This document shows positions 47,101-58,730 of a stretch of DNA of 64,000 nt, piece after piece. How positions within the stretch are numbered: position 1 is the first letter of the stretch; every line of letters starts with the position of its first letter. This DNA is from Brachypodius melanocephalos (lineage: Eukaryota; Chordata; Aves; Passeriformes; Pycnonotidae), in NCBI GenBank assembly GCA_013398615.1, contig VZSR01003807.1:11027405-11091404 (forward strand). The letters are read 5' to 3'. The notes beneath the pieces are model-generated. The model saw nothing but the letters and a program-made list of their open reading frames with translations. It did no database searches and was not told the origin of the DNA. Position numbers and translations under genes: made by a program.

Positions 47101-50100
47101 TAGTGCTCTTTCCCTCCCACACACTTGATTTCAAAAGAAGGTGCTCCCTTAATAGACCTATGCTGTCCTTCCTTTGCTTTCCTACCTCTTCGTCTAGAGT
47201 ACTTTGTTGTGATGATCTTAAAAAAAAAACTAAAAAGAAAACCCTCAAACAATTAGTTAATACTTAGGCAGCCACTGGAAAATAGGCTACCATTCTAAGT
47301 AGATTAGCCTCAATATCTCCTTGCTTTTCTGATTCTGTGGGGTCTCTTGTCCTTTTTTAAAAGCCCTTCAGGTCAAGGACTTTCTTCTTGTTGCTGTTTA
47401 TATAGTACCTACCACAACTAGGACCCTAATTTATCACTTAATTTCCTACATGACATCACAATGAAAATAAATAATGAAGTGTCAGAAGCCAACCAGAGAC
47501 ACAATTCAGGCAGGGGAGACTTTGCTTTAATTTTCATTTGAATGCTGGAGCTGCAGGGGTTGGTATATTTGCCTCATTATAAATAAGCTTTTAAAAGTGA
47601 TGTTGCTGTACCATTGTACTGCATTTCCTGCAAAATAGACTAATTTATCAAAACCATTCATGTGTTTGTCTTTTATTGTGTCCCTGAATGGTGCTTTCAA
47701 ACACAAAAATTTTAACAACATAAAAGCTTATAAATATATGTGAAAAGAAAACCTGGGTATATAATCAGTATTTGTTAAAAATACTCATATCATGTCCAGT
47801 TACAGTCCACTCAACTACAGTAAAATGAAATTTTGGATGGGACCACAGCCCTTTTCCTTGTATGGGCAGTTCAATTGGCCCAACTCCAATTGAATCATTA
47901 AGAGAACAACTTATCTAGCTGAAAACATTGTGGGATCATTTTATCATTTGATTTGAGATGTGCATTGTTCTATTTTATTCTTATAAATTCTTGCAATGTC
48001 CATGTCTTGTAATTTTTTTAGGTAATATCAATATTTTTATTCTGTGCTTATCTTTTGAGAGCAGAGAATTTCATTCACTCAGGAATGAGCATCTCTGAGG
48101 TCTGATAGTGAATATAATGAACAGTATTTGAAATGCAGACTAGAAGACCATGTGCAAACACACTTAAAGTCAATGTCAATGATATGTGTTCTGTGTTTCT
48201 CAGGGAAAAACTTAAGATTTTTCTAAGTGGAAAAAGTTTTCCACTCTGTAAAAATACACTCTGTTAAGCCAAAAGCTATAAATAATGCTTCAACGCTTGT
48301 TGATTATTTCTCCACTCTGAAAAGAATCAAACCAGAAGTTTCCCAGGACGGTGGAGGGGTTTTTTTCTGATGAAATGTATTACCTGTCCTGTCTACCCAG
48401 TGTTTCAGAGGAGAAATTTTCTCTTTCCTTTTCATTTTTGATTCTCTTTCTACTTCTGCTGCTTGCTATTTGCCTCACATTAGCTAACTATGCTTCTTAC
48501 AAGCTTGTAGAAATCTTTCAATGCCAGCTCATTGCCTGCAATCTGGACTTCTAGTTCTACTTCTCTAAAGCCATTTATTTATATCTGCACTAGTTAAAAG
48601 TACCATAAGTAATTTGTTCAATTCTGCTCCTGAAAGCAATTATTAGTAAATTGTTTTGGAAAAGTTCATATATGTCAGTACTTCCAGTAAATTTATATTT
48701 AAGTTTGGTAATTTCAAGTCACCCATATGTTTTTACATATCTTAAGACAGACTGATAGCTCTTCATTAGAGTTTCAGTTTCTCAAAGTTTCTACTGTGAA
48801 AAGGGGCAGAGGGGAGGGGAGGAGAGGAGACAAATCTAATAGCAATGCTACATCTATATGAGCAAACTAAACAGTGCCATAGTCTATTTTTGGGCCTGGA
48901 GGCCAAGTGGCATTGGCTGGACATCCATGACTATTTAATTAATCTCTTTAATAGCCCAATAGGAGACCACCACATCCAAACAAATTAGGCAGTTTACACT
49001 TCTTTTGGTAATGGCCCCTGGGCTTGTGTTTAGTCCTGAATCATGCCTAGAAATTGTTTAGAGAATGCTGATTGGCCCAGGTCAAAACCACATCATGGAC
49101 CTCTACAAAACCAGTTTGACAAGTGTCTGACTGCCAGCCCTCAGTCCCATGCTCTGGTACTGTTGAATATGGGTTTGTGCATAGATAGATAAACAGATAG
49201 ACATACACAAACATGGATGTGCATAGGTAAAAATCCCACACTTTCAGGTGCCCAAAAGCATCATCCAGAAGCCTCACACCATGGCTGGCCCATCCCAACC
49301 CACTATGCCCATTCTTTCTTGACTTCTAAAATAAGCAAGCAGTTGTATTTCCCGTGATGTGCATGCCAGGAGCTCCCCAGATTGCACCTACCCTGTTTGC
49401 ACCTAAGCTTCATTTACAATCCTGAAACTAAGCACAGCCAAGTTGAGGAGTCTGATCTCCAAGTTATGTTTGAATAATGGCTGGGAACACCAAAGTAATC
49501 AACCTTCACAAAACTGCCACAGCAAAGGCAGCTCTGGCATGTCTCTCTCCAGGAACAAAATGGAGCCATTCATGCACCCAGGGTGTCTGGGAACCATTGC
49601 TCAGGCCCAAAATTTTGACAGTGGCTCAAAATTAACATTTCACCTGTGAGGAGAGAACTTTATTCTTAGCCCACTGCATCACACAAACAACTGGATATAC
49701 TATTTCCCAGGGGGAAGTATAAGGAAACTTAGCATGTGTATTCTCTTGGCTTCTATTGCCTTTCTGGACTATTTATCTCATTCTGACATTAATTGGGAAT
49801 TCTGGATTTTGGACTGTGGTCAGGAGGGGTGGATAATACTTAGGCTAGATATTAGACCTTGCAATGTGCAGCCTGGACAAGCCTAGCTACTGTTTGGCTT
49901 TGTCCCCTAGTTCTCTGTTCTCCTTTAAAAAAATAAACTTAGAAAACCACAACTAACCTTGGGTTTATAGTCTCAATCCTGAAGGGTCAAAGTACTTTGA
50001 GAAAAGAAAAATCCATTTCTCCAAATGAGTTTGATTCAAATTCCAATGATATCCCAACCTTTAGACAGATTAGACAGAGTTGCATGTTTGTCTGCATATT

Positions 50101-53100
50101 TACAACGTGCTTACTGCATGTCTCTCAGCAAAAATATCTATATATACTTGAATGAAAAAGAACTCATGAAATCATCACTGCTGGATCAGGTTGATAAAAT
50201 GATGAATTACAGAAACTAGAGCGTCTGAGAGAAGAAATCCCAAGTATAAAACATGCTTAGTGCCAGTTTACCTTTAGAAAATTTTTGCTGTTACAAAACA
50301 ATTCCTCCCATTTCATGGATGAATTCAGTTAAAATCCAGGCCATGGCAGATAACATACTGTTGTGGTAAACATTACATGGTCAGATGATTTTTAGAAATG
50401 TTACAAAAGCCAGGAAGAACTAAATAACCAAACCTCTATTAATATATCTAGATGAGACTTAGATTTTCCCATTTGAGAATGTAGACCCTAAATTTCTAAT
50501 TTTTAAATTCGTTTATTTGCTCCAGTATTATCACCTAAAAGCTCTACTTTCTCACTTCTAAACACATTTCCAGTTCAATTTTATTTGCAACTTCTGATTT
50601 AGTCTGCCCTGAAATCAGTGTAGATGGAAAACAAACAAGTACATACCATGGAAAAAAAAGGAATATAAAAAGATTATAGAGGGAAAAGCTAATATAGCAA
50701 TCTTTAAAATACATTTAAACAAACAAACTTGGAGCCAAAACATAAGCATGAAACTATTAAAAAATACTATGAAAAGCAGTTGGAAAAAAATGAAACAATA
50801 TTTGGGATAATCATGTGAAAGAAGAAAGAAAATTATATAAGATATAATGACAGCATATCAGAATAATCCATTTCTCTCATGTTTGTACATACACTACAGT
50901 TTTATTTTGATATATGCTCATACAAAGCTGGAAATACCCAAATCTACATGCAGCAGATGCAATTATGAAAAGCTTATGTGGACTGTTTGTCTCGCGGCTA
51001 TTTTCTCTGATATCTGAAAAGTTGTGTCAACTTAATTCCAAAATATGCTTTTCTTCAATGGACACCAAAGTAGGTTTCCTCTTACTTCTACAAATTTAAT
51101 GAACTTGTAAGAACTTACTTGCTATTTGTAATTACACTGCCAAATTATGCTGAATCTCAGCACGAATTCAGAAGTTGCTAGTGGAACAGGTTTAGACCTA
51201 GGGATCATGACTGCATTTACCTTGTTTCATTAACACATATAAAACGCATAAAATAATTTAGCACCAGAAATATATAGTCTGGTTCTGCAGCAGAACTCAT
51301 ATCATAAATTCACAAGTTCTGTAATTAAACAATCTAAAATGAAGATTCAATTAAATTATCCCTTTTCAGGAAGATATTGAAGAGTTCCATCACACTGCAC
51401 ACATATACAGAGATGTATTATTTATTCTCTAACAAATTTATCATGTGAAGTCTTTTCCCTAAACAAAGCATTGGTAGAGCATACTTGATCTTTGACATCA
51501 TTTCTAAGGAACTGCTAAATGCAGACTTGAGAATTCCAACATTCCAATTTGTATTAACCCATTGCAGTGTAATAGATAAGGGAATCATGTACTACATTAT
51601 GCTGAGGGGCAAACAAATAAAATAAATGAATGGTGATATAGATATTTGTTAAAAAAATGGGCTGGATCTGCTGTTTGGCAGCTATTTTGTCTGTCACAGA
51701 CACAAGCTTTGACCGGATAGCTCAAAGAGGCAGGAAACAGAAGGGATGGTTTTGAAGCTGTTTCTCTGTGTTTAAGTTTACAAGAGGCAATCACACAGCA
51801 GCAATTGCAATTGATAAAACAAAGTGGTTTCTACCAGCACAACACAGGCACTGCATTAATCACTGACTGGGATAAACACCACAGCCATTTCTCACTTCAC
51901 CATCCTCAATCTCCATGGGTTGGAGAGTACACACAGGACACACACAAAGGCAGGAGCTTAACAGATGCCTGTGTCTGTATGAAGTTCGAGAAATAGTTGC
52001 CTAACTTGGCAGGAAAGTGTTATTTGCTGAGAAATCATTTTCAGCTGTGCAAAGACAGTCACAAGAGGAACTTCTACAACAGCTGATTTGAATTGCCTGG
52101 CTTGGACAATATTACTCTAGAATAGTTAACTCTTAATTTACTCCAGACATAAAATTCTTTCTGCATTGTTGGGGAGGGGGTGGTTCTGCCATCTCTCTTT
52201 TTTTCTGGAATATTTACTGTCCTATTCCTTTTATCTGCATAAGATGGATATAAATTAATTGAAAAATTATTGGGAGGGGACAGGAGAGGACAGCTTCATT
52301 GTTTAATTTGACAAAGGTTTTCTGGCAAGCTTTATTTTGTGAGTCAAGTTTGCATATATGAACTAAAAGGCAAGTTGAAAAAATGTGACAAAGCTTGCCA
52401 AACCTCTCTTAATTTTCTTTTGCATTGCCTGTAATTGCCTAATTATAACCATACTGCTACAGCCTACAGTGAGAGAAACATCTGGACCATCATTTATTTT
52501 AATGTACTTCAGTAATTCATTCAGTATATTTACCTGAAATGTTAGGGTTTCTAAAATATATACTTATGGAATCTCATAGTTCTACTTGGTCCATATATTT
52601 CTGGTTTTCCATCTACTGTAAGGCATTGTTTTTCACTTATACAGATAATCTTCCATTTTACCTTTACTATTTTTTCTTTACTCTGTGGTTGATTATAAGT
52701 AATTTTCAAGATGTCATTTAATACTACTTTCCTCATAAGGACCCCTTAGTCCCTGACTATCAGCTATTAGAGCTCAAAAGGAAATCATGTCCATTGTCCT
52801 GCTTTACCTGCTCTACTACATGTAATAAGAAATAAGGATTTTATATTTTTTCAATCATTGTATTTCAGCCTCTGCCATAATAAAAGAAGAAACAAAAAAT
52901 AAATTCTGAGAAAAGTAAAAAGAGGTTTCCATTAATGTGATATTAGTAATGAAAAACCCAAAGAAGTTACATGGGCAGCTTTTCACATTTCAGGACATTT
53001 CCAAAGTTTCCCCCAAAAAAGGAGATAATAGACCAGCAAACTGAGCCAAAACAGATTTTGCTATCAAATGCCTCCAGAAGTCAGCACAGAGTACAAACTT

Positions 53101-56100
53101 GCAAAGAACATTTTTGATTTTTTTTAAATATAGATTGCAGTCTTCTGAATCTAAGACAAACAAATAAAGGGGGAAAAAAAGGAACAAATAGTTTAGCTAT
53201 GAAAATCTATAGAATACATGTTAAGCCTCTCAGACACTATATTTAGCAATTTAAGTATGAATTTACATTATTACCTGTTTAAATTAAAGTGTTACCTGTT
53301 AATTAAGTACTTGTCTCAAAAGTGTCTTTATATCACATTAGGAAGAAAGCAAATACAATGCTTTTCCAATTGTAGTAGGGTGAGTTCGGCTTTGCTGTCT
53401 CCATTAGAGTGCAGCACAAGTACATTAGAGCTAACACATTTAAATCTTTTGTTAGAAAGAAAAATCAGTGTAGGAAAAGAAATAGAATTAAATTTAACCT
53501 ATTTTTACAAATCACTTAAAAATGAGGCATAAATGACAGCTAAAGAGGAAAGGAAAGACTATGTGGGACAAATCTAAAGCTGTTTGAAGGGACTGTTATT
53601 TATTCCTCCACAGGCTATTCACTCCTGATGTCTTGGCATTTTATGGGTACCACACAATAATGCAGTAATGCCAGAGGTGCACCTTGTAGCACCCAATCTT
53701 AATTCACTGCCCCCTGAGCTGTCCACACCAAGGTTAAAATGCCATCCAGACCTCTAACTCTGAAAAGCATCCTGGAAACACCTTTCCATACCTCCCTGCT
53801 TATGTTCTCACCCTACCTAAGACTCCTTCCCATGCACAAAACAGCAAGATCCCTTTTTCCCTGGGAAAAAGATGAGGAGCCCTATGGGCCCAGTTTGCCT
53901 TCTGAGCTAAATGTATGGTCCATCATGGACACAGATTGGGAAAACACTTTGTGTAGTACTGAGCAAGTTCATTGGATGGTTGAAGTTAGGCTCAACCATC
54001 TGGCTTCTGCCCTTTTTGCAGTGAGGAAATGCTGGCACAGTTTTTTTTCATGTGTGCCATGCTGCAGTCCCTCTGGCAAACACTTCTCACTTCTTTATTT
54101 TATCCTCCTTATCAAAGACCACACCAAGTCCTGAGACCTTTTGATCAACATCCATTAGCCCTTGCCAAGACGTTCTCCTCAACGTCCACTAGCCCTTGTC
54201 AAAGCTGACCCTGGAGAAACAAGCTTATCAAGGCCCCATTTCTCAATTCTTGTCCCACCACATCTTCAGGAAGTGCATCCCTGGCCATCACACACCAGCT
54301 CTGGGCACTTTCAGGGTGTGCTGAGTGCTATTGGGAGTGTTCTGTCCTACACTCCTCTTAGTTCCCCTTTTTTTTTTTGATACATTTTTGTCTTTCAGCT
54401 CTCTTCCTCATTTGTCATCCAGTCTATTACGTCTTCTCTTTCTGTTAATCACTCTCTCTTTTTCCTTTGGTTTTATAAACAAGAGAAAGAGTAAGGTTTG
54501 TAGAGGTGGTCTGGTTTCTCCACAATCAAGAAAACTCAGTGGCCATGAGGGGCAGGGTTGCTGTCCCTACATATCTCCTGTGTGGCAGTGAGAAGGGACA
54601 GCTGGCTCAGCAGCACAGCTCCTATGCTGCCTTTTCCATCCCATAGGAGGGGGAGACTGCATCCTGCTCTGACACCGAAACCCTGCACCAGCAGTGCCAC
54701 CATGGCATCATCTCTGCTGCCACCATCCCCACCTTCACATCTGACCTCCCACCCCTCTCTGCCCCTACACGTGTGGGGCTGCAGCAGGGCACCCCTCCCC
54801 ACTCCTGGCAGCCAGACCTCCAGGAGCTCAGGGGTGGGAAGGACCAGCTGCTGTTCCTGTGATGGGCAACCTCAGGCAGACAGGCTGCTAAATTCCATCT
54901 GCATGGCAGAGAAGTCTGGAAAGTATTGTTAAAAATTACATATTACATTTGTACACAAACACAAACGTCCCCAAATTAAAACTGAATCTCAGTACAAGAT
55001 AATGAAGCTGCTGAATAAAAGGTGCGTGTTTGTCACACTGAAAGCATTACTGATGATGAGAAGGACTTCTGTGACAAAAAATAATCTGTATGAAATAAAG
55101 CAACTTTATAAAAAAATATATAGGCAATTATATAATACTACTTTTACTATAGTAGTACTTTTAGTAGTAGTAAAAGCACTACTTTTTCTTCCTTCAGTTT
55201 CTTGGCAACAATCATTCAGTTTGTAGCTTCTGTAGCTACTTCTGTTAAATGTATCACACACAAGGAAATTGTCATGCAGAATTTCCCCATAAATAATATG
55301 TTTTAATTAGAGTGTGGAAACCAAGACAACCTCCCTTATCCTAACTTATACAGCCATGCTCCAAAGATTCCAATGTAATCCTAAATCTGTTCTTTAGTGT
55401 AGTCAGTGTCTGACATTCTATACAGTCTTATGGTTACAAGGAGCAAAAAGCAGGAAGGGCTTTAATTATCTTACATTAAAATGTACTTTGAACATTATCT
55501 CTGAAAGAAGGGGCCACTAAGAAGACATTGTGTACCAGACCAAATAGGCACTGGGTTATAATGGAATCCTCTTGGTGACATCAGAAACCCCTCCACACCA
55601 GTGCCTCCCTTCTAGTTCAACACAAGTGTTGTGCAAAGACCATAGGTTTGACTCCAACCCAGACAGCACTGAAAGTTCAGCCAGCTTTACTCAGCAGTCT
55701 CCTGGGCCCTGGGAGACTGGTCTCTGAAGTCAGTGGAAGATCTTCTGAATGGAAAATAAAAGTTTTTTGTTCTCGGTAACGTAAAATAAAATTACAAAGG
55801 TTAAAAAAACATTGCAAATTCCTAGTATAACCATTTCTGACATTGGCATATACTGTGGAGTCCAAAATGCTGGGGAAATATATTTATTATGAGCTTATTT
55901 GGTCTCAGCACACAAACTGTAACTGTTTTTTAATATGTGCAATTCTAGATGCATTAAGCATAAACAGAGTCAGTATTATAAATTCTTGTCTCTTTACTCA
56001 TATAAAAAGATGTAAAATTGTCTGGAAAAATCAAGCAATGAATGCTCCAAAGCTATATAAAAAGCAAATTAATAAATCCTTAAACATTAAATTACCAGCA

Positions 56101-57907
56101 TTCCCTCACATTACATTTCTCTAGAGGGGTGATCTCAACTAACTTCTTCCCTTTTCAAATAAGATGTACACCACAAGATATTAAGGAGTGGAAATAGAGC
56201 AGAAAGAGAACTGCAGGGTTTCCTTGGATCTGTAAGGACAGATTTTGAAATACTATTTAACTGAAGTAATCAGAGAGTTACAGGTGTTCACTTTAAAGTG
56301 TGTTTTGCAAGCTCTTCTTCAAAATCATAATCCATTTTCACAAGTTGGTCTTTATAGACAAATAGGTTAAGTCCTGATTCAAACAGAACTGAAATTAATG
56401 TTCACTGGAGACTATCCTCAAGTGAAATATATATATATAGTTACAATCTATTAAAGAAAATAAAGGATTAAAATTTTTAAAGAAACATTACTCTAAGTGT
56501 GAAGTTACATTTCTAAACTCGACTCTTCACATCATGCACCAATATAATGCAGTGGCTCAGTTCAAAACCTCACAAAAGAAAAATGGAAAATTTCTATGGA
56601 GAAGGAATTAAACATTTTCCTTTCCTGCCAAAAAAAATTGCTTAGATAAAAAAACAAAGATAATTTCATATGATTTAAGTTTGCAATTACACTGCAAGAT
56701 TTTATCTTTCAGAGCCTGAAGCATAGTCCTACAGCCACTCAGTTGCTATACATTCCTTAAGTACCCATTCGCAGTAATTGAGAGGAAAAACTGGGGATCC
56801 AGCTCTTAATTTCTTCCTAATTTGACAAGTACTGGAGATAAAAGTGTTACCTTCTAGTTTGTTTGGGGGTATTTTCCATTTTTTTTTTTCTTCTTCTCTG
56901 AAAGTTCCAAAGGTAGTAAGAATAGTTAGAACAAAAGTTTAAGACTGACAATTAAAACAGAGCAATTTGGTGTCCCTGAATTCCGAGAAGTTAAATCAGT
57001 TCTGGCAGTCACCTCTGGTAACCTGCTCTTCTACTAAGGCACAGCCACACATACACACCCACATGTGTACACCTTCTCAGAAGAAAGAAAGAAATTGATT
57101 AAAAATACATCTGTGCCTAACTTGGTTTAAGTCACTCACTGCCTGTTGACACAACACTGACTTGGCAAGGGTCATATCTGGCATCTAAAACCTTACTCTA
57201 ATGGATAAAATTTCAATCTATGGACTGTTATAGGACCATCCTAGAGGTGCAGAAAGCAGGGCTAAACTCACTTCTTGCAGCTGACACCCTGGCCAGGCAC
57301 AGCCATTCCCAGATACGCTTTAACTTCAGTTAGTGCTACTTGCCATTGGTCACTGAGGGAAGAAGAAGCATGAGCACCTCACAGGTTGGAATGAGGGGAT
57401 TACAAACCTGGGATACCTTATCTAGAGAGGTGCTTTACCTTCCATCCAGCCTCAGCCCAAGTTGCAGAGAGCTGAGGTGGCAGCCCAGCTTTCCTACCTG
57501 TCAGCACTGAGGGCAGTGAGGGTGAAGACAGAGACACCAACGGAGGTCAGCTGGATGACAGGGATGAGCTTGCAGCCCACCTCCCCAAAGAGCCACTCTT
57601 CCGAGAAGTACCGGGAGGCATCCACAGGCACACAGGTCACTAGCAGGAGGAGATCGCCAGCAGCGAGGCTGGAGATGAAGATGTTGGGCACACTTCTCAT
57701 GGCACTGTTGGAAATGAAGATCTTCATGAGGGTGATGTTGCCCAGCAAGCCGACAGTGATGATGAGCAGGTAAAGCGAAGGGATCACACAGCGGATGATG
57801 AACATGGCCGTGCCTCTCCCCGGGGACAGCAGGGCTGTGTCGGGCACCAGGTGGACACTCCCATTCTCCCCGAGGGGCATTGCTACGAGCTCGGGCGGGG
57901 GCTCCAT
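40776..57907 (-). CDS. NMBR: Neuromedin B receptor (spliced, three coding exons)
   Basis: Joined exons 57907-57498, 43800-43452 and 41177-40776 give 1161 bases, 386 residues plus stop, against about 390 for mammalian NMBR. It is a class A G-protein-coupled receptor of the bombesin family that binds neuromedin B at the plasma membrane and signals mainly through Gq/phospholipase C. Seven membrane spans are visible, with LLGNITL (TM1), SSLAAGDLL (TM2), SADRY at the end of TM3 (DRY), CWFPNH in TM6 and NSCVNPFALY in TM7. The disulphide Cys pair is in VGCKLIP and FTACIPYP. Glycosylation sequons: NGS in the N-terminus, NDT and NAT in loop 2. IIRCVIPSLYLLIITVGLLG and the C-terminal NGHNSKQEMSL mark NMBR rather than GRPR or BRS3. 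All splice sites are GT-AG. No breaks: it looks functional. Confidence 0.97.
41178..43451 (-). other. NMBR intron 2
   Basis: 2274 bases, GT (43451-43450) to AG (41179-41178), phase 0. No further gene or recognised repeat inside. Confidence 0.85.
43452..43800 (-). CDS. NMBR: NMBR exon 2 (end of TM3 to loop 3)
   Basis: 349 bases; the first base completes the Arg of the DRY motif. Reads YKAIVNPMDIQTSS, TM4 (ATAIWVISMLLAVPEA), loop 2 with the conserved Cys, TM5 (VLLFLVYFLVPLVIISIYYY) and HIAKSLIKSAHNIPGE, ending KRQ before GTAAGC. Acceptor TCAATTTCAG. Confidence 0.96.
43801..57497 (-). other. NMBR intron 1 (13.7 kb)
   Basis: AT-rich, GT at 57497-57496 to AG at 43802-43801, phase 2. No nested gene recognised. 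Contains a two-copy 34-bp tandem duplication at 54145-54212, a locally GC-rich patch at about 54540-54900 with only chance frames, and an imperfect hairpin of TACTACTTTTACTA type at about 55137-55178. Confidence 0.8.
54145..54212. repeat. Two-copy 34-bp tandem duplication
   Basis: TCAACATCCATTAGCCCTTG at 54145 recurs 34 bases on as TCAACGTCCACTAGCCCTTG at 54179, with the following bases partly alike. Lies in NMBR intron 1. Confidence 0.55.
57498..57907 (-). CDS. NMBR: NMBR exon 1 (N-terminus to TM3)
   Basis: Starts at MEPPPELVAMPLGENGS by choice: this gives an N-terminus close to the family length. An upstream in-frame ATG (57973) would add 22 residues (MKLSCGSHC...) that look like untranslated leader, and MPLGENG (57880) would shorten it by nine. 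Encodes TM1 (VIPSLYLLIITVGLLG), TM2 (NIFISSLAAGDLLLLV), VDASRYF, and TM3 with QLTSVGVSVFTLTALSADR. Ends GACAG|GTAGGA. Confidence 0.93.
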
Positions 57908-58730
57908 CCTCCAGCTTCCCTGGACTGAAGGTCTCCAGTGCAAAGTGCAGTGGGAGCCACAGGAAAGCTTCACCTCTGCAAGTCAAGCAACTTTCCCCCC
58001 TTCTCTACGACCTTTCTTCCTACCCCTTCTTTGCCGAGTTTTCTTCCTTAAGAAATGCAGAGGAATCTCCGCCAGCACAGTGGCCGGGGAGGGAAATAAA
58101 ACCTCCCGTGCGCTGCCCCTCGAGTCTTCGGAGAAGCCTCTCCCGGTGGGCAGGAGATCCTGAGCCCGGGGGCAGAGAATGCTGTCGGGACAGCCGCTGC
58201 CGCCGCCACCCGCCCGCGTCCCCGGGAGCGCCCCCGGCGCGGTCCGGCCGCTCCCCCCGCGCCCGCGGAGCCGCCAGCGCTGTCCAGCGGCGCCGGTGCT
58301 GCCCGGGCCAGGCGCGGAGCGAGCCCGCTCCTCACTCCGCAGCACCGGCTTATACCTGGTACCGGGAGGGGCCGCCCCGCCCCGCCCCTCCTCCTGCGAG
58401 CGCCTGTGCCCCCGCCCCAGCCCCGCGCCGCCGAGCTGGCTCTGGCGGCGAAGGGAGAGGCGGATCCCGGAGCCGCCGCCGTCCCGCGGGGTCCCAGCCC
58501 CGGAGCGCGATGGGGACGACGTGCTGAGAGGGAGCAGAGAGGGAAAGCTCTCCCCGCCGCTGTCACCGCAAAGCAGCCCTCGCCAGGCTCTGCCCGGCAA
58601 ACCGGAGAGCTGTCCGACACGCCGGACAGAACGCGGGATCGCCTCCGGAAACTCGTCTTTCAGCATCTCGCTCAGGTGAAACCACGGTGCTTTGAAACGC
58701 AGGGTGGCAGGGAGCGAGGGGCGTGAGAAT
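57880..58730 (-). promoter_or_regulatory. NMBR: CpG island and promoter region of NMBR
   Basis: About 850 bases of GC-rich, CpG-dense DNA covering the start of exon 1 and its upstream side. On the minus strand a TATA-like GGTATAAGCCGG sits at 58345-58356, which would place a start of transcription near 58320 and a 5' leader of roughly 410 bases. Other start sites are possible in such an island. The long open frames across it are a by-product of high GC. Confidence 0.6.

Noticed and set aside
54536..54932. GC-richer patch with a 124-codon frame inside NMBR intron 1
   Set aside because: Low-complexity Pro/Ser-rich product, no splice signs, opposite strand also open.
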